This document shows positions 53,629 through 62,400 of a stretch of DNA of 64,000 nucleotides, in pieces. Origin of the DNA: Croceivirga radicis. GTDB lineage: Bacteria > Bacteroidota > Bacteroidia > Flavobacteriales > Flavobacteriaceae. The stretch covers positions 62,001 to 126,000 of the forward strand of contig NZ_MTBC01000010.1 in the NCBI RefSeq assembly GCF_002072105.2, in the 5' to 3' direction. Position 1 is the first letter of the stretch, and the number at the start of each line of letters is the position of its first letter. The notes under the pieces were generated by a model. It worked only from the letters and a program-made list of their open reading frames with translations. It was not told where the DNA came from and ran no database searches. Position numbers and translations under genes: made by a program.

Positions 53629-54466
53629 GTTTTTTTCGGTTGTAATAGTAGATAATTCCAACAATTAAAATTAGCTGGACTATAATTGACAAATATGAAC
53701 CTTCAAATCCAAAGGCTCCCCCGTTAAATAAATTTGCTTCTCTTATTTGATGTTCTACAATCGAATAAGAATTTTGTCCGCTTACATTAAATCCTAAAAG
53801 TGATTGAAAAAGATTCCAACTGAAGTGTAGGGCAATTGGAAACCATAAGTTCTTTGTGAAGATATATGTTGCACCTAAAAGCATCCCGGCCAAGAACAAT
53901 CCCATTAATGAAAATGAACTAATATTAGGATTGAAACCATGCATAAGTAAAAACAGACAAGAGGAAAGAATTAGGGCAATATATTTATCAAATGAAATCA
54001 TCAGATTTCTTAAGATATAGCCCCTGAAAAGAACTTCTTCAACAAGGGCTACTATTAAAAAATGCAAGATAATTAAAGTTAAATCCGTAAAATTAAATAA
54101 CACTCTTTCGAATTGAATTTCGCCCCAAAAATAAAGCAATAGATATCCCGCTCCCATAATAAGCGCACCTAAGATAATTCCTATCAAGATATCCTTTATT
54201 CTGTTTTTTATATGGAATCCGAGTTGTATAAATTTCTGTTTTTCAACATATTCCATAAAAATCCATATTACAAGGAATGTACCAAGTAAATTGAACCAGC
54301 TTATAATTAATTTTTGAAAAGCAGTCTTTTCTGGATAATCTTGAGATAAATCTATACCAGCAATTAGGATTCCAATAAATTGAAATAGGCCTACGATGAA
54401 AAAGTAGGGGAGAACAATTAAAAGAACTCGATACCAGCCAATATTTTTAGACGTTTTATCTTTCAT
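53615..54466 (-). CDS. CPBP-family intramembrane glutamic protease
   Basis: 283 residues, eight or so membrane helices. ABI/CAAX-processing motifs: LIVALVEEVLFRGYILRNLM (EExxxR), LSSCLFLLMHGFNP (FxxxH) and GMLLGATYIFTKNLWFPIAL, HFSWN. Family members cleave prenylated or other membrane peptides and some protect against bacteriocins. Single-gene cassette with nearly matching boxes (TAAACAC shared). The last codons and stop fall in the downstream box. Confidence 0.88.
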   Translation of the reverse strand: MKDKTSKNIGWYRVLLIVLPYFFIVGLFQFIGILIAGIDLSQDYPEKTAFQKLIISWFNLLGTFLVIWIFMEYVEKQKFIQLGFHIKNRIKDILIGIILGALIMGAGYLLLYFWGEIQFERVLFNFTDLTLIILHFLIVALVEEVLFRGYILRNLMISFDKYIALILSSCLFLLMHGFNPNISSFSLMGLFLAGMLLGATYIFTKNLWFPIALHFSWNLFQSLLGFNVSGQNSYSIVEHQIREANLFNGGAFGFEGSYLSIIVQLILIVGIIYYYNRKKLNTQ

Positions 54467-54473
54467 ATGGAAA

Positions 54474-54607
54474 TAAACACTACGCTTTAGTTATGATTTT
54501 GTTGTGGATTTTAACAAAGTGAACATTACACCCGAAATTTTACCGTTGCCTTAAGTCAAAGGTTTGCGGGTTAGTAAATACACCCAAGATGAATTATAGC
54601 CAATGTT
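54474..54607 (-). repeat. attC-like hairpin between cassettes 54612 and 53615
   Basis: TTAGTTATGATTTTGTTGTGG (54487-54507) corresponds to the arm at 30405; the partner is CCCAAGATGAATTATAG (54583-54599), one arm having drifted. Confidence 0.65.
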
Positions 54608-54611
54608 CTAC

Positions 54612-55025
54612 TTAGTTTTTCTTAAAGTATAGAGTCTTTTGATTTCCGTTTTTGTCAACAATATATTTTTCGATGTATTCTTGGTCAAAAAGAATCTCAT
54701 AGTTTTCAGGTTTATTCATTAAAACTCTAACTTTAAAAACTTTTCCAATATTATTCTCTCCCTCAAGAATTTCTGTTGTTTCGCCTAAATGCTTTTGTTC
54801 CTCGTACATAAACCAAAACTTGTACTTAAAAATAGGAGGAACTCTGAATCCACTTACAATTCGTTTCTTTTCATATATTTTACCGTAAGTTTCAACGGAA
54901 TTTTGTTTTAATTCAATTTTCTGATTAATAAAATAAAGAAGAAATATTGATAAAATAAAAACTCCTAACTTCCAGCTATTTTTTTGGTAATAATTCCAAG
55001 TTTTAGAAATCATATTTTGTTTCAA
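54612..55025 (-). CDS. Hypothetical membrane-anchored protein, 137 aa (DUF3592-like)
   Basis: One N-terminal membrane helix (LGVFILSIFLLYFINQ) and an extracytoplasmic beta domain: VETYGKIYEKKRIVSGFRVP, YKFWFMYEEQKHLGETTEIL, VRVLMNKPENYEILF. The pattern resembles DUF3592-type domains but is not certain. Cassette cargo with an element B copy upstream; boxes on the two sides (GTTCTAC and GGCAAC) do not match. Confidence 0.6.
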   Translation of the reverse strand: MKQNMISKTWNYYQKNSWKLGVFILSIFLLYFINQKIELKQNSVETYGKIYEKKRIVSGFRVPPIFKYKFWFMYEEQKHLGETTEILEGENNIGKVFKVRVLMNKPENYEILFDQEYIEKYIVDKNGNQKTLYFKKN

Positions 55026-55045
55026 TAATTCTCTTTTTCAAATTA

Positions 55046-55110
55046 ATGGCAACAATTAGCTATCCATCTTATAACGCATAGCTGTTTGGCATAAAACTAC
55101 GCAATTTTAA
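55046..55110 (-). repeat. Element B copy with compensated palindrome
   Basis: AATGGCAACAATT, then arms AGCTAT (55058-55063) and ATAGCT (55078-55083). In other copies these are ATATCC/GGATAT, so both arms changed together. Core reads GGCATAAAACTACGCAATTT. Right border of the last cassette block. Confidence 0.65.
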
Positions 55111-55160
55111 GCTAAACAACACAGCTCGAAAACCATACAATTACCCACTACTATTATCTA

Positions 55161-55188
55161 AAAAACCCGATACACGTACCGGGTTTTT
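55161..55188 (-). terminator. Terminator of the PAS kinase/response regulator operon
   Basis: A 9-bp stem (AAAAACCCG / CGGGTTTTT) with a 10-nt loop and flanking A/T runs, downstream of gene 55230-55634 on the minus strand. Confidence 0.85.
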
Positions 55189-55229
55189 CATTGCAATATT
55201 TAAGTAGGTTTAGATATTTTGGTGTACTA

Positions 55230-55634
55230 TCATAGACTTTCTATAATTGCTTCTAATTGGTCTATCCCCAACGGTTTTACAATATAATTGCTTACCATCT
55301 CGTAGGTTTTGGCTTTTTCTATATCGGCAGGGTTTATAGAAGAACTCACTATGTATATGGTTACTTTATCCGTATTAATATTGGGTATGGTTACAAACCC
55401 ATCTAAAAAGCCCCAACCATCTTTTATGGGCATATTTAAATCTAAAAAAATTACAGCAGGCAATTCTTCACCTTCCTTTAAACGTTTAGCTAATCCATTT
55501 AAGGCTTCTTCCCCATTTTCAAACACCAATACCTCTTGTGAAAAATTGGCCCTATCCATCAGTATTTTTAACCCAAATTGGTGTATAGGGTCATCATCTA
55601 TGATGCAGCTGGTTTTAAATTTTGATATACTCAT
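55230..55634 (-). CDS. Single-domain response regulator
   Basis: 134 residues, REC only: acidic pair CIIDDDPIHQFG, phospho-acceptor Asp65 (VIFLDLNMPIKDGWGFL), Ser in IVSSSI and Lys in YIVKPLGIDQL. Its start overlaps the kinase gene stop by 4 nt, so it is translationally coupled to that kinase. Confidence 0.93.
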   Translation of the reverse strand: MSISKFKTSCIIDDDPIHQFGLKILMDRANFSQEVLVFENGEEALNGLAKRLKEGEELPAVIFLDLNMPIKDGWGFLDGFVTIPNINTDKVTIYIVSSSINPADIEKAKTYEMVSNYIVKPLGIDQLEAIIESL

Positions 55635-57439
55635 ACCTGGTGTTTTTTAAACTTAACAGAAAAGGTAGACCCTTGGTTTACACTGCTGGTAGCAACAATT
55701 TTACCGCCAATTGCCTCTACTTGGTTTTTGGTTATGAACAAGCCAATACCCTTGGCATCTTTATGCTTATGAAAGGTTTTGTACATGCCAAATAAATTTC
55801 TGCCGTTAGCCTCCATGTCTATACCCAAACCATTATCTTCTACTTCTAACAATACGGCATCATTTAGTTCTTGTACACGTATGGCAATTTTGGCGGGTAT
55901 TGCGGTATTCCTATACTTTATGGCGTTAGAGATTAAATTAAGAACTATACTTTCTACATAAATAAGTTTGCCAGAAATGTTGGGCGTACCTTGATAATCC
56001 AACGTAACGGCAACTTTATTTTCTGCTATTAACGCACTAATTCCTTTTAGGGTGTTAGAAATGGTCTTTTTTAAATCTACCTTTTCCAAATGTTGTTCGC
56101 CACCAATTTTTATTTGCACCACATCGTTTAAATGGTCTATGGTTTCATTTAAACTAGAAGACGCCTTTTCTAAATGCAGCATGGCCTCTTCCCGTTGTGA
56201 TGCAGATAGCTTGTTATTGTTGACCAAGCCACAAACCAAAGCCAAATTACTGGCGTGCGACCTTAAATTATGGGAAACAATGTAGGCAAAGTTGAGCAAG
56301 CTTTCGTTCTGGTTGGTAGTAATATCTAAAAGCTTTTTTAACTTGTTTTCGTTCTTGATGCGTTCGTTTAGCCCAATTACCTGAGAAATAAATTGCTGTA
56401 TAGTACCCTCTTGGTCTCTAACGGCCGTAACAGTTAATAAGGCATATACTATTTGTCCTTTTTTATCAAAATACCTTTTTTCTAGCTGATAGGTGTCCCT
56501 TTTACCGTTTATCACCTCATTTAAAAGCGCTAAATCTTTTTCTAGATCCTCTTGGTGGGTAATTTCTTGAAAGGTTAATTTTTTTAATTCTTCTTTGTTG
56601 TACCCCCATAAAGCACACAAGCTCTCGTTTGCTTCTAAAAACTGTCCAGAAGGAGAAACCAATGCCATACCCACTTTAGAGTTTTTAATGGAATCTGCAA
56701 AAGCGTTTTTGCTTCGCTCCAGTTCCAACTCGGTCTGTTTACGTGCGTCTATGTCTTGAAAAGTACCTACCAAACGTATACAGCTACCGTTTACCATCTC
56801 TGGTTCTCCTATGGCACGCACCCATTTTTCTTTCCCATTTTCCGTAACAATAATCAACTCGGTATCCCAAGAAGTGCCGGAAGCTATGGCCCTACTCACA
56901 AGATTTGTAATATGTTCCCTGCTCCAGCCGGCTTTGTAAAAGAAAATAGCCTTTTCTAAGTCTGGTTTAAAATCTAACGGTACTTCATGAATTGTTTTGA
57001 CCATGTCTGACCAAAAAATAGTGTTGGATTTTAAATCCATTCGCCAGGACCCAATCTTGGCAACCTCTTGGGTCTTGTACAAAAGGTCTTCTTCTAGTTT
57101 TTTATCGGTTACATCTTCTAAAGTGATGAACAGGTAATTATTGACCTCATGCCCACCTAAAGTGCTTATTTTCCATTGATACCAAACCGAATTACCACAA
57201 CTGGTTACAATACGTTTGGTATCTGACCTAGAACTTATTCCTTCTAAACAGTAGCTTACATCTATTTGAAATTCTTCTGGTAACTCTGGTAAACACTCAA
57301 AGAATTTTTTACCCTTAAACGTCTTTTTTAGTTTAAATTGTTGCTGCCACTGTTTGCTAATTTCTATGTAGGTATACTCCTTATCTATAATGGCAAAGGG
57401 TGTATCCAACTGGTGGAAGGGGGAAAAGTCCACAGTCAT
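55631..57439 (-). CDS. Multi-PAS sensor histidine kinase
   Basis: 602 residues, no membrane helices, so cytoplasmic. Three PAS modules (~1-110, ~120-235, ~245-365; e.g. IGSWRMDLKSNTIFWSDMVK and GMALVSPSGQFLEANESLCA), a dimerisation helix with the acceptor His near 388 (YIVSHNLRSHASNLALV) and a HATPase domain (LNLISNAIKYRN, DNGLGID, AKGIGLFITKNQV). Ligand or signal unknown; PAS repeats could bind heme, flavin or small molecules. Confidence 0.93.
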   Translation of the reverse strand: MTVDFSPFHQLDTPFAIIDKEYTYIEISKQWQQQFKLKKTFKGKKFFECLPELPEEFQIDVSYCLEGISSRSDTKRIVTSCGNSVWYQWKISTLGGHEVNNYLFITLEDVTDKKLEEDLLYKTQEVAKIGSWRMDLKSNTIFWSDMVKTIHEVPLDFKPDLEKAIFFYKAGWSREHITNLVSRAIASGTSWDTELIIVTENGKEKWVRAIGEPEMVNGSCIRLVGTFQDIDARKQTELELERSKNAFADSIKNSKVGMALVSPSGQFLEANESLCALWGYNKEELKKLTFQEITHQEDLEKDLALLNEVINGKRDTYQLEKRYFDKKGQIVYALLTVTAVRDQEGTIQQFISQVIGLNERIKNENKLKKLLDITTNQNESLLNFAYIVSHNLRSHASNLALVCGLVNNNKLSASQREEAMLHLEKASSSLNETIDHLNDVVQIKIGGEQHLEKVDLKKTISNTLKGISALIAENKVAVTLDYQGTPNISGKLIYVESIVLNLISNAIKYRNTAIPAKIAIRVQELNDAVLLEVEDNGLGIDMEANGRNLFGMYKTFHKHKDAKGIGLFITKNQVEAIGGKIVATSSVNQGSTFSVKFKKHQV

Positions 57440-57901
57440 AATTTAATTTGTTGGTGTTGTTTCCTACAAGAAACTAAAAAAATCCATAAATAGTATGTTT
57501 TTTTAGACGAAATGTAGCATAAAAGTGTAAGATTTATACTATTAAACCATGTTGAAACCATAAACTCCCATGTTCTTAGTGTATTAGCCCTTTTTACGAA
57601 CTTGGAGGGGTTGCATCATTTTCTTTGATTCTTCTGTAAATAACTAAAATTGACAACTTTTTAAGTCAACCAATTTCAGGACGAAGCAGATTGGCACAAG
57701 AAAACTAAAAAGACCTTTTCTTTTATCTAGGACCCAAAACTGAAAGTAATACTGCCATTTTGTAATTACCGCCACTAGATTTTAGTATTAATACAAGATT
57801 TAAATACTAAAGTTTTTAGGCTAACTATTGAATGAAATGAATTAAGCAATACGCTTAGCCTATTGTAATTTTAGAATTATAATAATTAAAAAATAAAAGC
57901 T
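57440..57901. other. Gene-free intergenic stretch upstream of csbD
   Basis: I find no convincing coding frame or repeat in these ~460 bases. The 3' part (TGTAATTTTAGAATTATAAT) is AT-rich and probably holds the promoter for the CsbD gene. Confidence 0.5.
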
Positions 57902-58102
57902 ATGTCAGCACCATGGAAAGATAAAGCAAAAGGAAATTGGAATATTGCTAAAGGAAAAATTAAACAAGAATGGGGAGAACTTACAGATGACGATCTAGAT
58001 TACCAAGAAGGTAAAGAAGACGAACTTGTAGGCCGTATTCAAAAGAAAACAGGTGAAAGCAAAGAAAAAGTAAACGACTTTTTAAACAGTTTAAAATATT
58101 AA
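57902..58102 (+). CDS. CsbD-family stress protein
   Basis: 66 residues: WKDKAKGNWNIAKGKIKQEW, GELTDDDLDYQEGKEDELVG and RIQKKTGESKEKVNDFL are the CsbD signature. A small hydrophilic, probably disordered-to-helical protein induced in general stress in other bacteria; molecular role unknown. Confidence 0.93.
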   Translation: MSAPWKDKAKGNWNIAKGKIKQEWGELTDDDLDYQEGKEDELVGRIQKKTGESKEKVNDFLNSLKY

Positions 58103-58123
58103 ACTGCGTTGAATCTTACTTTG

Positions 58124-58148
58124 AATCCCGCATTACGCGGGATTTTTT
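58124..58148. terminator. Bidirectional terminator after csbD
   Basis: An 8-bp stem AATCCCGC/GCGGGATT with a 5-nt loop and a T-run, between two convergent genes. Confidence 0.88.
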
Positions 58149-58590
58149 ATTGCCAAACTTTTATGGCTTCTTCTGCCATTAACTGAATCATATTAAACTC
58201 TTGGTGGCGTTTTTTAACATCCATCTGATAATAGACATCTGAGTATACGTAACCATATTCTTTGGCATCTGCGGCCGAAGCTCCAAAATATATTGCTTTA
58301 AAATTGGCCCAATAACACGCCCCCAAACACATTAAACAGGGTTCGCAACTTGTATATAAAGTGCATTGGTTTAAGTTTTCCTTCCCAATTTTTTTAGAAG
58401 CTAACTGAATTGCGTAAAGTTCTGCATGTTGTGTAATATCTCCTTCTTTCTTTACACCATTATGCACGGCCACTAAAATTTTATCTTCTTTTACAATAAC
58501 GGCCCCAAAGGCTCCACCATTTGGATCTTCTTTTCCTTTTTTTGCCAAATCAATGGCCAATTGCATGTAGTACTCGTGCTTCTTATCCAT
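58147..58590 (-). CDS. Nucleoside/guanine deaminase (cytidine deaminase-like fold)
   Basis: 147 residues from ATG 58590 (MDKKHEYYMQLAIDLAKKGK); the longer frame to 58647 is less likely. Zinc site: THAE-type QHAELYAIQ (His, catalytic Glu) and SCEPCLMCLGACYWANF (CxxC). The C-terminus EEAIKVWQ with a Tyr-rich YGYVYSDVYYQM stretch resembles B. subtilis GuaD, so guanine to xanthine is likely. Confidence 0.9.
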   Translation of the reverse strand: MDKKHEYYMQLAIDLAKKGKEDPNGGAFGAVIVKEDKILVAVHNGVKKEGDITQHAELYAIQLASKKIGKENLNQCTLYTSCEPCLMCLGACYWANFKAIYFGASAADAKEYGYVYSDVYYQMDVKKRHQEFNMIQLMAEEAIKVWQ

Positions 58591-58666
58591 GGTCTTTTTA
58601 CGTCTAAAATAGTCGGTTTTGCCAACTAACTTTATCCCTATACGCAATTAAAAGGCTTGTATTGAA

Positions 58667-59506
58667 TTAGCTGTCTTGGTTTCTATTTTCCTCAATGGGT
58701 TTTTCTGTTTCAGACTCCACATGTATAAAAGGGCTCTTCATCAAATACAAAAAAGATTGTTTTTTTTCGGATTCGAACTCCTTTAGACCATACCTAATAT
58801 CAGCTACAGGTATTAACTTATAGGTTCCAAAAATTCTGTCCCAAATAATAAAAATATCCGCAAAATTAGAATCGGTGTAATACTGCTCTTGGTGATGGTG
58901 CACCCTATGATGATCTGGCATCACAAAAATTAAGCCTAAACTATTGTTTAGCCAACTAGGATAATTTAGGTTGGAATGCTCTAAGAAAAAGAACACATAA
59001 AGAAACAAATAATACACGGCCATTGCCATAACATCTGTTCCAAAAATTAATGCGGTAAGTATATTACCGGTCTGATAAATTAAAATAAGTTCTAAAGGAT
59101 GAAACCGAAACGTTGTGGAAGAATCCATGGTAGTATCACTATGGTGTACCCTGTGCAAACGCCACAATACCGGTACTTTATGGGATGCCCTATGTATCCA
59201 ATAAGTAGTTAAATCATAAAGCACAACGCTCAAAAACAATTTAGCCCAAAATGGTATTTCTACCAAGTATAGCAAACCAATCTTATGGGCATTGAGCCAT
59301 TCTATACAGTATACTTGTAATGCAACAAAAAAGAGGTTTAGTACCGTTAATACAAGTTGAAAGAGTATATTTTGTGCTAAATGCATGCCTCGGCTTTTAA
59401 AAACAAATGGCGTTTTAGCAATCTGTTCCAGCGTAAAAAAAAGCGCCAATAGACCTATTATTAAGTAGTTGGGATTTATGTTTAGTACGGCATCTAAAAT
59501 TTCCAT
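58667..59506 (-). CDS. Sterol desaturase/fatty acid hydroxylase-family protein
   Basis: 279 residues, 4-5 membrane helices. Eight-histidine di-iron motif set: HRASH (~120), RLHRVHHSD (~135) and MPDHHRVHHHQEQYY (~197). The ending DIFIIWDRIFGTYKL is typical. Oxygenates a lipid or carotenoid-like substrate in the inner membrane; which one is unknown. Confidence 0.9.
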   Translation of the reverse strand: MEILDAVLNINPNYLIIGLLALFFTLEQIAKTPFVFKSRGMHLAQNILFQLVLTVLNLFFVALQVYCIEWLNAHKIGLLYLVEIPFWAKLFLSVVLYDLTTYWIHRASHKVPVLWRLHRVHHSDTTMDSSTTFRFHPLELILIYQTGNILTALIFGTDVMAMAVYYLFLYVFFFLEHSNLNYPSWLNNSLGLIFVMPDHHRVHHHQEQYYTDSNFADIFIIWDRIFGTYKLIPVADIRYGLKEFESEKKQSFLYLMKSPFIHVESETEKPIEENRNQDS

Positions 59507-59765
59507 GGGTTAGCATTTTAGTGGTAACACCCATTTTTAAAATAAGTGTACGTTCTAAACTAAGGATTAACAACAAGGCACGTACCTAGAACTATACAAA
59601 TGGTAAGCATTTGATTGTCAATAACAAAATAAGAACCAAATTGTATATTAAATACCAATAAATTCGTTTTTCACTATAAGTCCTAATTAAAATATCTTTT
59701 AACTGCGAATGCACATTTATTTTTAAGTACCAGATGGCTTGTTTAAACCTACACCAAGTTTATAT

Positions 59766-62240
59766 TTATTGCTTGTTAGCTTTTAAAGGAATTTCATAAA
59801 ACGAAGGAGCTCCCAATTTATAAATCGCAATCTGGTCTAATACAATACCCGTTTGGTTAACCGCAATTTGAAGTTGGTGTGTTCCTGCCTTATTTAATTG
59901 AACTGGTAATTTTACAATAGCAGCATTGCGCAACACATTCTCTTTCCAAACTTTACTCCTACCTTTGGTATTTACGGAAAACCAGGTTTTAGAATTATTG
60001 TTTACCGCTAATCCAACTTTATGGTCAAAATTATTGGAATGTGTGGGTAGCACCCTAAGTTGTACTTCATAATCTCCAGGTTCCTTTACTTGAAATTCAT
60101 AATTTAACCATGGATTATTTTCATCAAAAGTTTTGGCCCTAAGTGGAAACAAGGTAACAGCCGCATTGCTATAACCCAATCCATTTACTGTTTTCCATTG
60201 AAACTCTTTTGTTCCGTTACTAGTTTCAAAATCACTTGCACTTATCGCAATTTTGTTCGCTTCAATAACTAGACTATCCGTTTGTTCATCATTTTTTTGC
60301 AGCAAATCTGCTGTAGGCGCATGAAAAACAGGTAAATTTCGCGGTTTCATAGACATCATATGGTTCCACTTACCATCCTTTAATGCCGTATTGTAATGTG
60401 TAGTTAGCGCTTCAATTTGCGCAAACGCAAGTTCAGCTTGCTTAACGTATTCTACTTTTACAGCTTTTTCATTTGTCTTTGCAGCTAAATTCAAACATAA
60501 AAATTTATGATTCATGTAAGCAGCACCTTTTACGGGATATACTACCAATTGAAACCATGCCGCCAAGCGTTCTTTGGGTATCTGCTTGGTTAGTTGGTCT
60601 ACCATTTTAATTTGCTTGTTGTAAGCCTCCATTCTTCTGCGCATTTCCGTAACCGTAAAGTCCGAAACGTTGTTTTGGGTGGTAGGTTCGGTTTGGCCCC
60701 AACCCATGTATTCTGGTTTCCGTAAAAACGCCAATCGGTAATATTCGTTCATTAATTTTGAAATATCGTTGGCCAATTCAGCACCAAACTCCCGTGCAGC
60801 CCATTCTTTTAGGTGGTTGGGTATTGTATTCTGGTCTAGAATATTTATATCCCATGCCAAATCCAAGAAAAACTCCGTGTTGTATTCTGCAGGTTTAATA
60901 TCTCCAACATTTGCTATCCATATCCTTTTTGCGCCATTGGCATACGCCTTGGTCATTTCATACCAAATAAGACCCGGTTGGGCAGTACTAAGCCAAAGGT
61001 AATCATGTGGTCTACCCCAATAACTTAGATGATAATATACACCACTACCACCTGGACGCTGTTGATCTTTTTCAGTACTTAATCGCCTAACGTAACCGTA
61101 ATTATCATCTGTCCACATAAGGGTTACATCTTCCGGAATATCCATACCTGCATCATACAGCTCCAATACCTCTTTGTAGGGAATAAAAACCTGTGGTATA
61201 TTTTTTATAGGTTTTTCAAAAGTGCTTGCAAGCATGGTTCGTTGGTTATCTACTATATCTTGTAACAATGTTATGCCTTCCTCTCTATCTTTTATGCCTT
61301 GCATGCCGCTGTCATGGATGCCCCGCATACCCAAGGTAAAAATGGCTTGGTTATCTCCTTGCTTCAATTGATCCAATCTAGACTGCCAATATGCATTTAT
61401 ATCTTGTTTATTGGTGGTATAATTATATTTACTATGGTCTTGCTTCCATTCAGATACGTTATTTCTAAGCATGGGTTCTGCATGCGATGTACCAATGACC
61501 ATATGGTATTTTTGTGCCATTTCTTTGTTGCCATCTACCGTAAAAAAGCCTTGGGTACATGGGTGCATTGCCGGCCATATGGTATTGGCTTTTAAGCGCA
61601 ATAAAAGTTGAAAAATTCTTTCATAGGTTCTTGGGCCAATATCTCCAGTTTCTGGTTCAAAAGTTTTGGCTGCCCAAGGTTGTAAACCCCAATCTTCATC
61701 GTTTAAAAAAATTCCCCGATAAGCAACGGATGGATGCTCTGTAACGCCATCTAGAGGTAAATTTAAACCAAGACTCTCTTGTTTAATTGGTTCAACATCT
61801 GCCCACCATTTGAATGGAGAAATCCCCAGACGTTCTGCCACTTCAAAAACCCCATAAACAGTTCCACGTACATCGCTACCAATTATATACAAGCTATTTT
61901 TATGATTTTTGAGCGAAAAGGCTTCCTTTTCCTCGTGTAGTGAAAATTTAAAATCCGTTGGCAAATTCAAATGGTCCTTAAACGTTCCAATGTAAATACC
62001 ACTACTATTATTACTGCTAGTAAACTTTACTTCTGGTTTTGTACCCGTGAGGCCTTCAATATCCGTGGCCAATTCCTCTGCTGCCCATTTTATTAAATCA
62101 GTGGTATTTTCATCTATATAGATAGGCACCACTTTATTACCATCGTAAATCTTGAAACCAGTTTCGTTATCACTGGAGCAAGCGTACACACCGGTTAAAA
62201 AAAGTATTAGCAAAAAAGCATTAAATAATTTGTTACACAT
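59766..62240 (-). CDS. Glycoside hydrolase family 115 (xylan alpha-1,2-glucuronidase), lipoprotein
   Basis: 824 residues from ATG 62240 (MCNKLFNAFLLILFLTGVYA, lipobox GVYAC); the frame continuing to 62330 is not likely used. GH115 signatures include IKWAAEELATDIEGLTGTKP, SPFKWWADVEPI, AYRGIFLNDEDWGLQPWAAK, MHPCTQGF, GTSHAEPMLRNNVSEW, FTLGMRGIHDSGMQG, LMWTDDNYGYVRRLS and GGSGVYYHLSYWGRP. Removes (4-O-methyl-)glucuronic acid side chains from xylan. Located next to a SusD gene, so part of a xylan utilisation locus. Confidence 0.94.
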   Translation of the reverse strand: MCNKLFNAFLLILFLTGVYACSSDNETGFKIYDGNKVVPIYIDENTTDLIKWAAEELATDIEGLTGTKPEVKFTSSNNSSGIYIGTFKDHLNLPTDFKFSLHEEKEAFSLKNHKNSLYIIGSDVRGTVYGVFEVAERLGISPFKWWADVEPIKQESLGLNLPLDGVTEHPSVAYRGIFLNDEDWGLQPWAAKTFEPETGDIGPRTYERIFQLLLRLKANTIWPAMHPCTQGFFTVDGNKEMAQKYHMVIGTSHAEPMLRNNVSEWKQDHSKYNYTTNKQDINAYWQSRLDQLKQGDNQAIFTLGMRGIHDSGMQGIKDREEGITLLQDIVDNQRTMLASTFEKPIKNIPQVFIPYKEVLELYDAGMDIPEDVTLMWTDDNYGYVRRLSTEKDQQRPGGSGVYYHLSYWGRPHDYLWLSTAQPGLIWYEMTKAYANGAKRIWIANVGDIKPAEYNTEFFLDLAWDINILDQNTIPNHLKEWAAREFGAELANDISKLMNEYYRLAFLRKPEYMGWGQTEPTTQNNVSDFTVTEMRRRMEAYNKQIKMVDQLTKQIPKERLAAWFQLVVYPVKGAAYMNHKFLCLNLAAKTNEKAVKVEYVKQAELAFAQIEALTTHYNTALKDGKWNHMMSMKPRNLPVFHAPTADLLQKNDEQTDSLVIEANKIAISASDFETSNGTKEFQWKTVNGLGYSNAAVTLFPLRAKTFDENNPWLNYEFQVKEPGDYEVQLRVLPTHSNNFDHKVGLAVNNNSKTWFSVNTKGRSKVWKENVLRNAAIVKLPVQLNKAGTHQLQIAVNQTGIVLDQIAIYKLGAPSFYEIPLKANKQ

Positions 62241-62400
62241 ATCTAATTTTAATTCTAGCCGCAATAATTTTCTAATAATTAATTGTCCCATAAATTGAAC
62301 ACACAAAGCCAATGCGTTGCCAAATAACAAATTAAGGCCCCAACGAATATATTGTTGAGACCTTAAATATTGAAACTAAACTAACTTATTATTATACAGT

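Noticed and set aside
12545-55110. CRISPR array
   Set aside because: Repeats are long, far apart, variable and enclose genes. No regular short repeat-spacer pattern and no cas genes are present.
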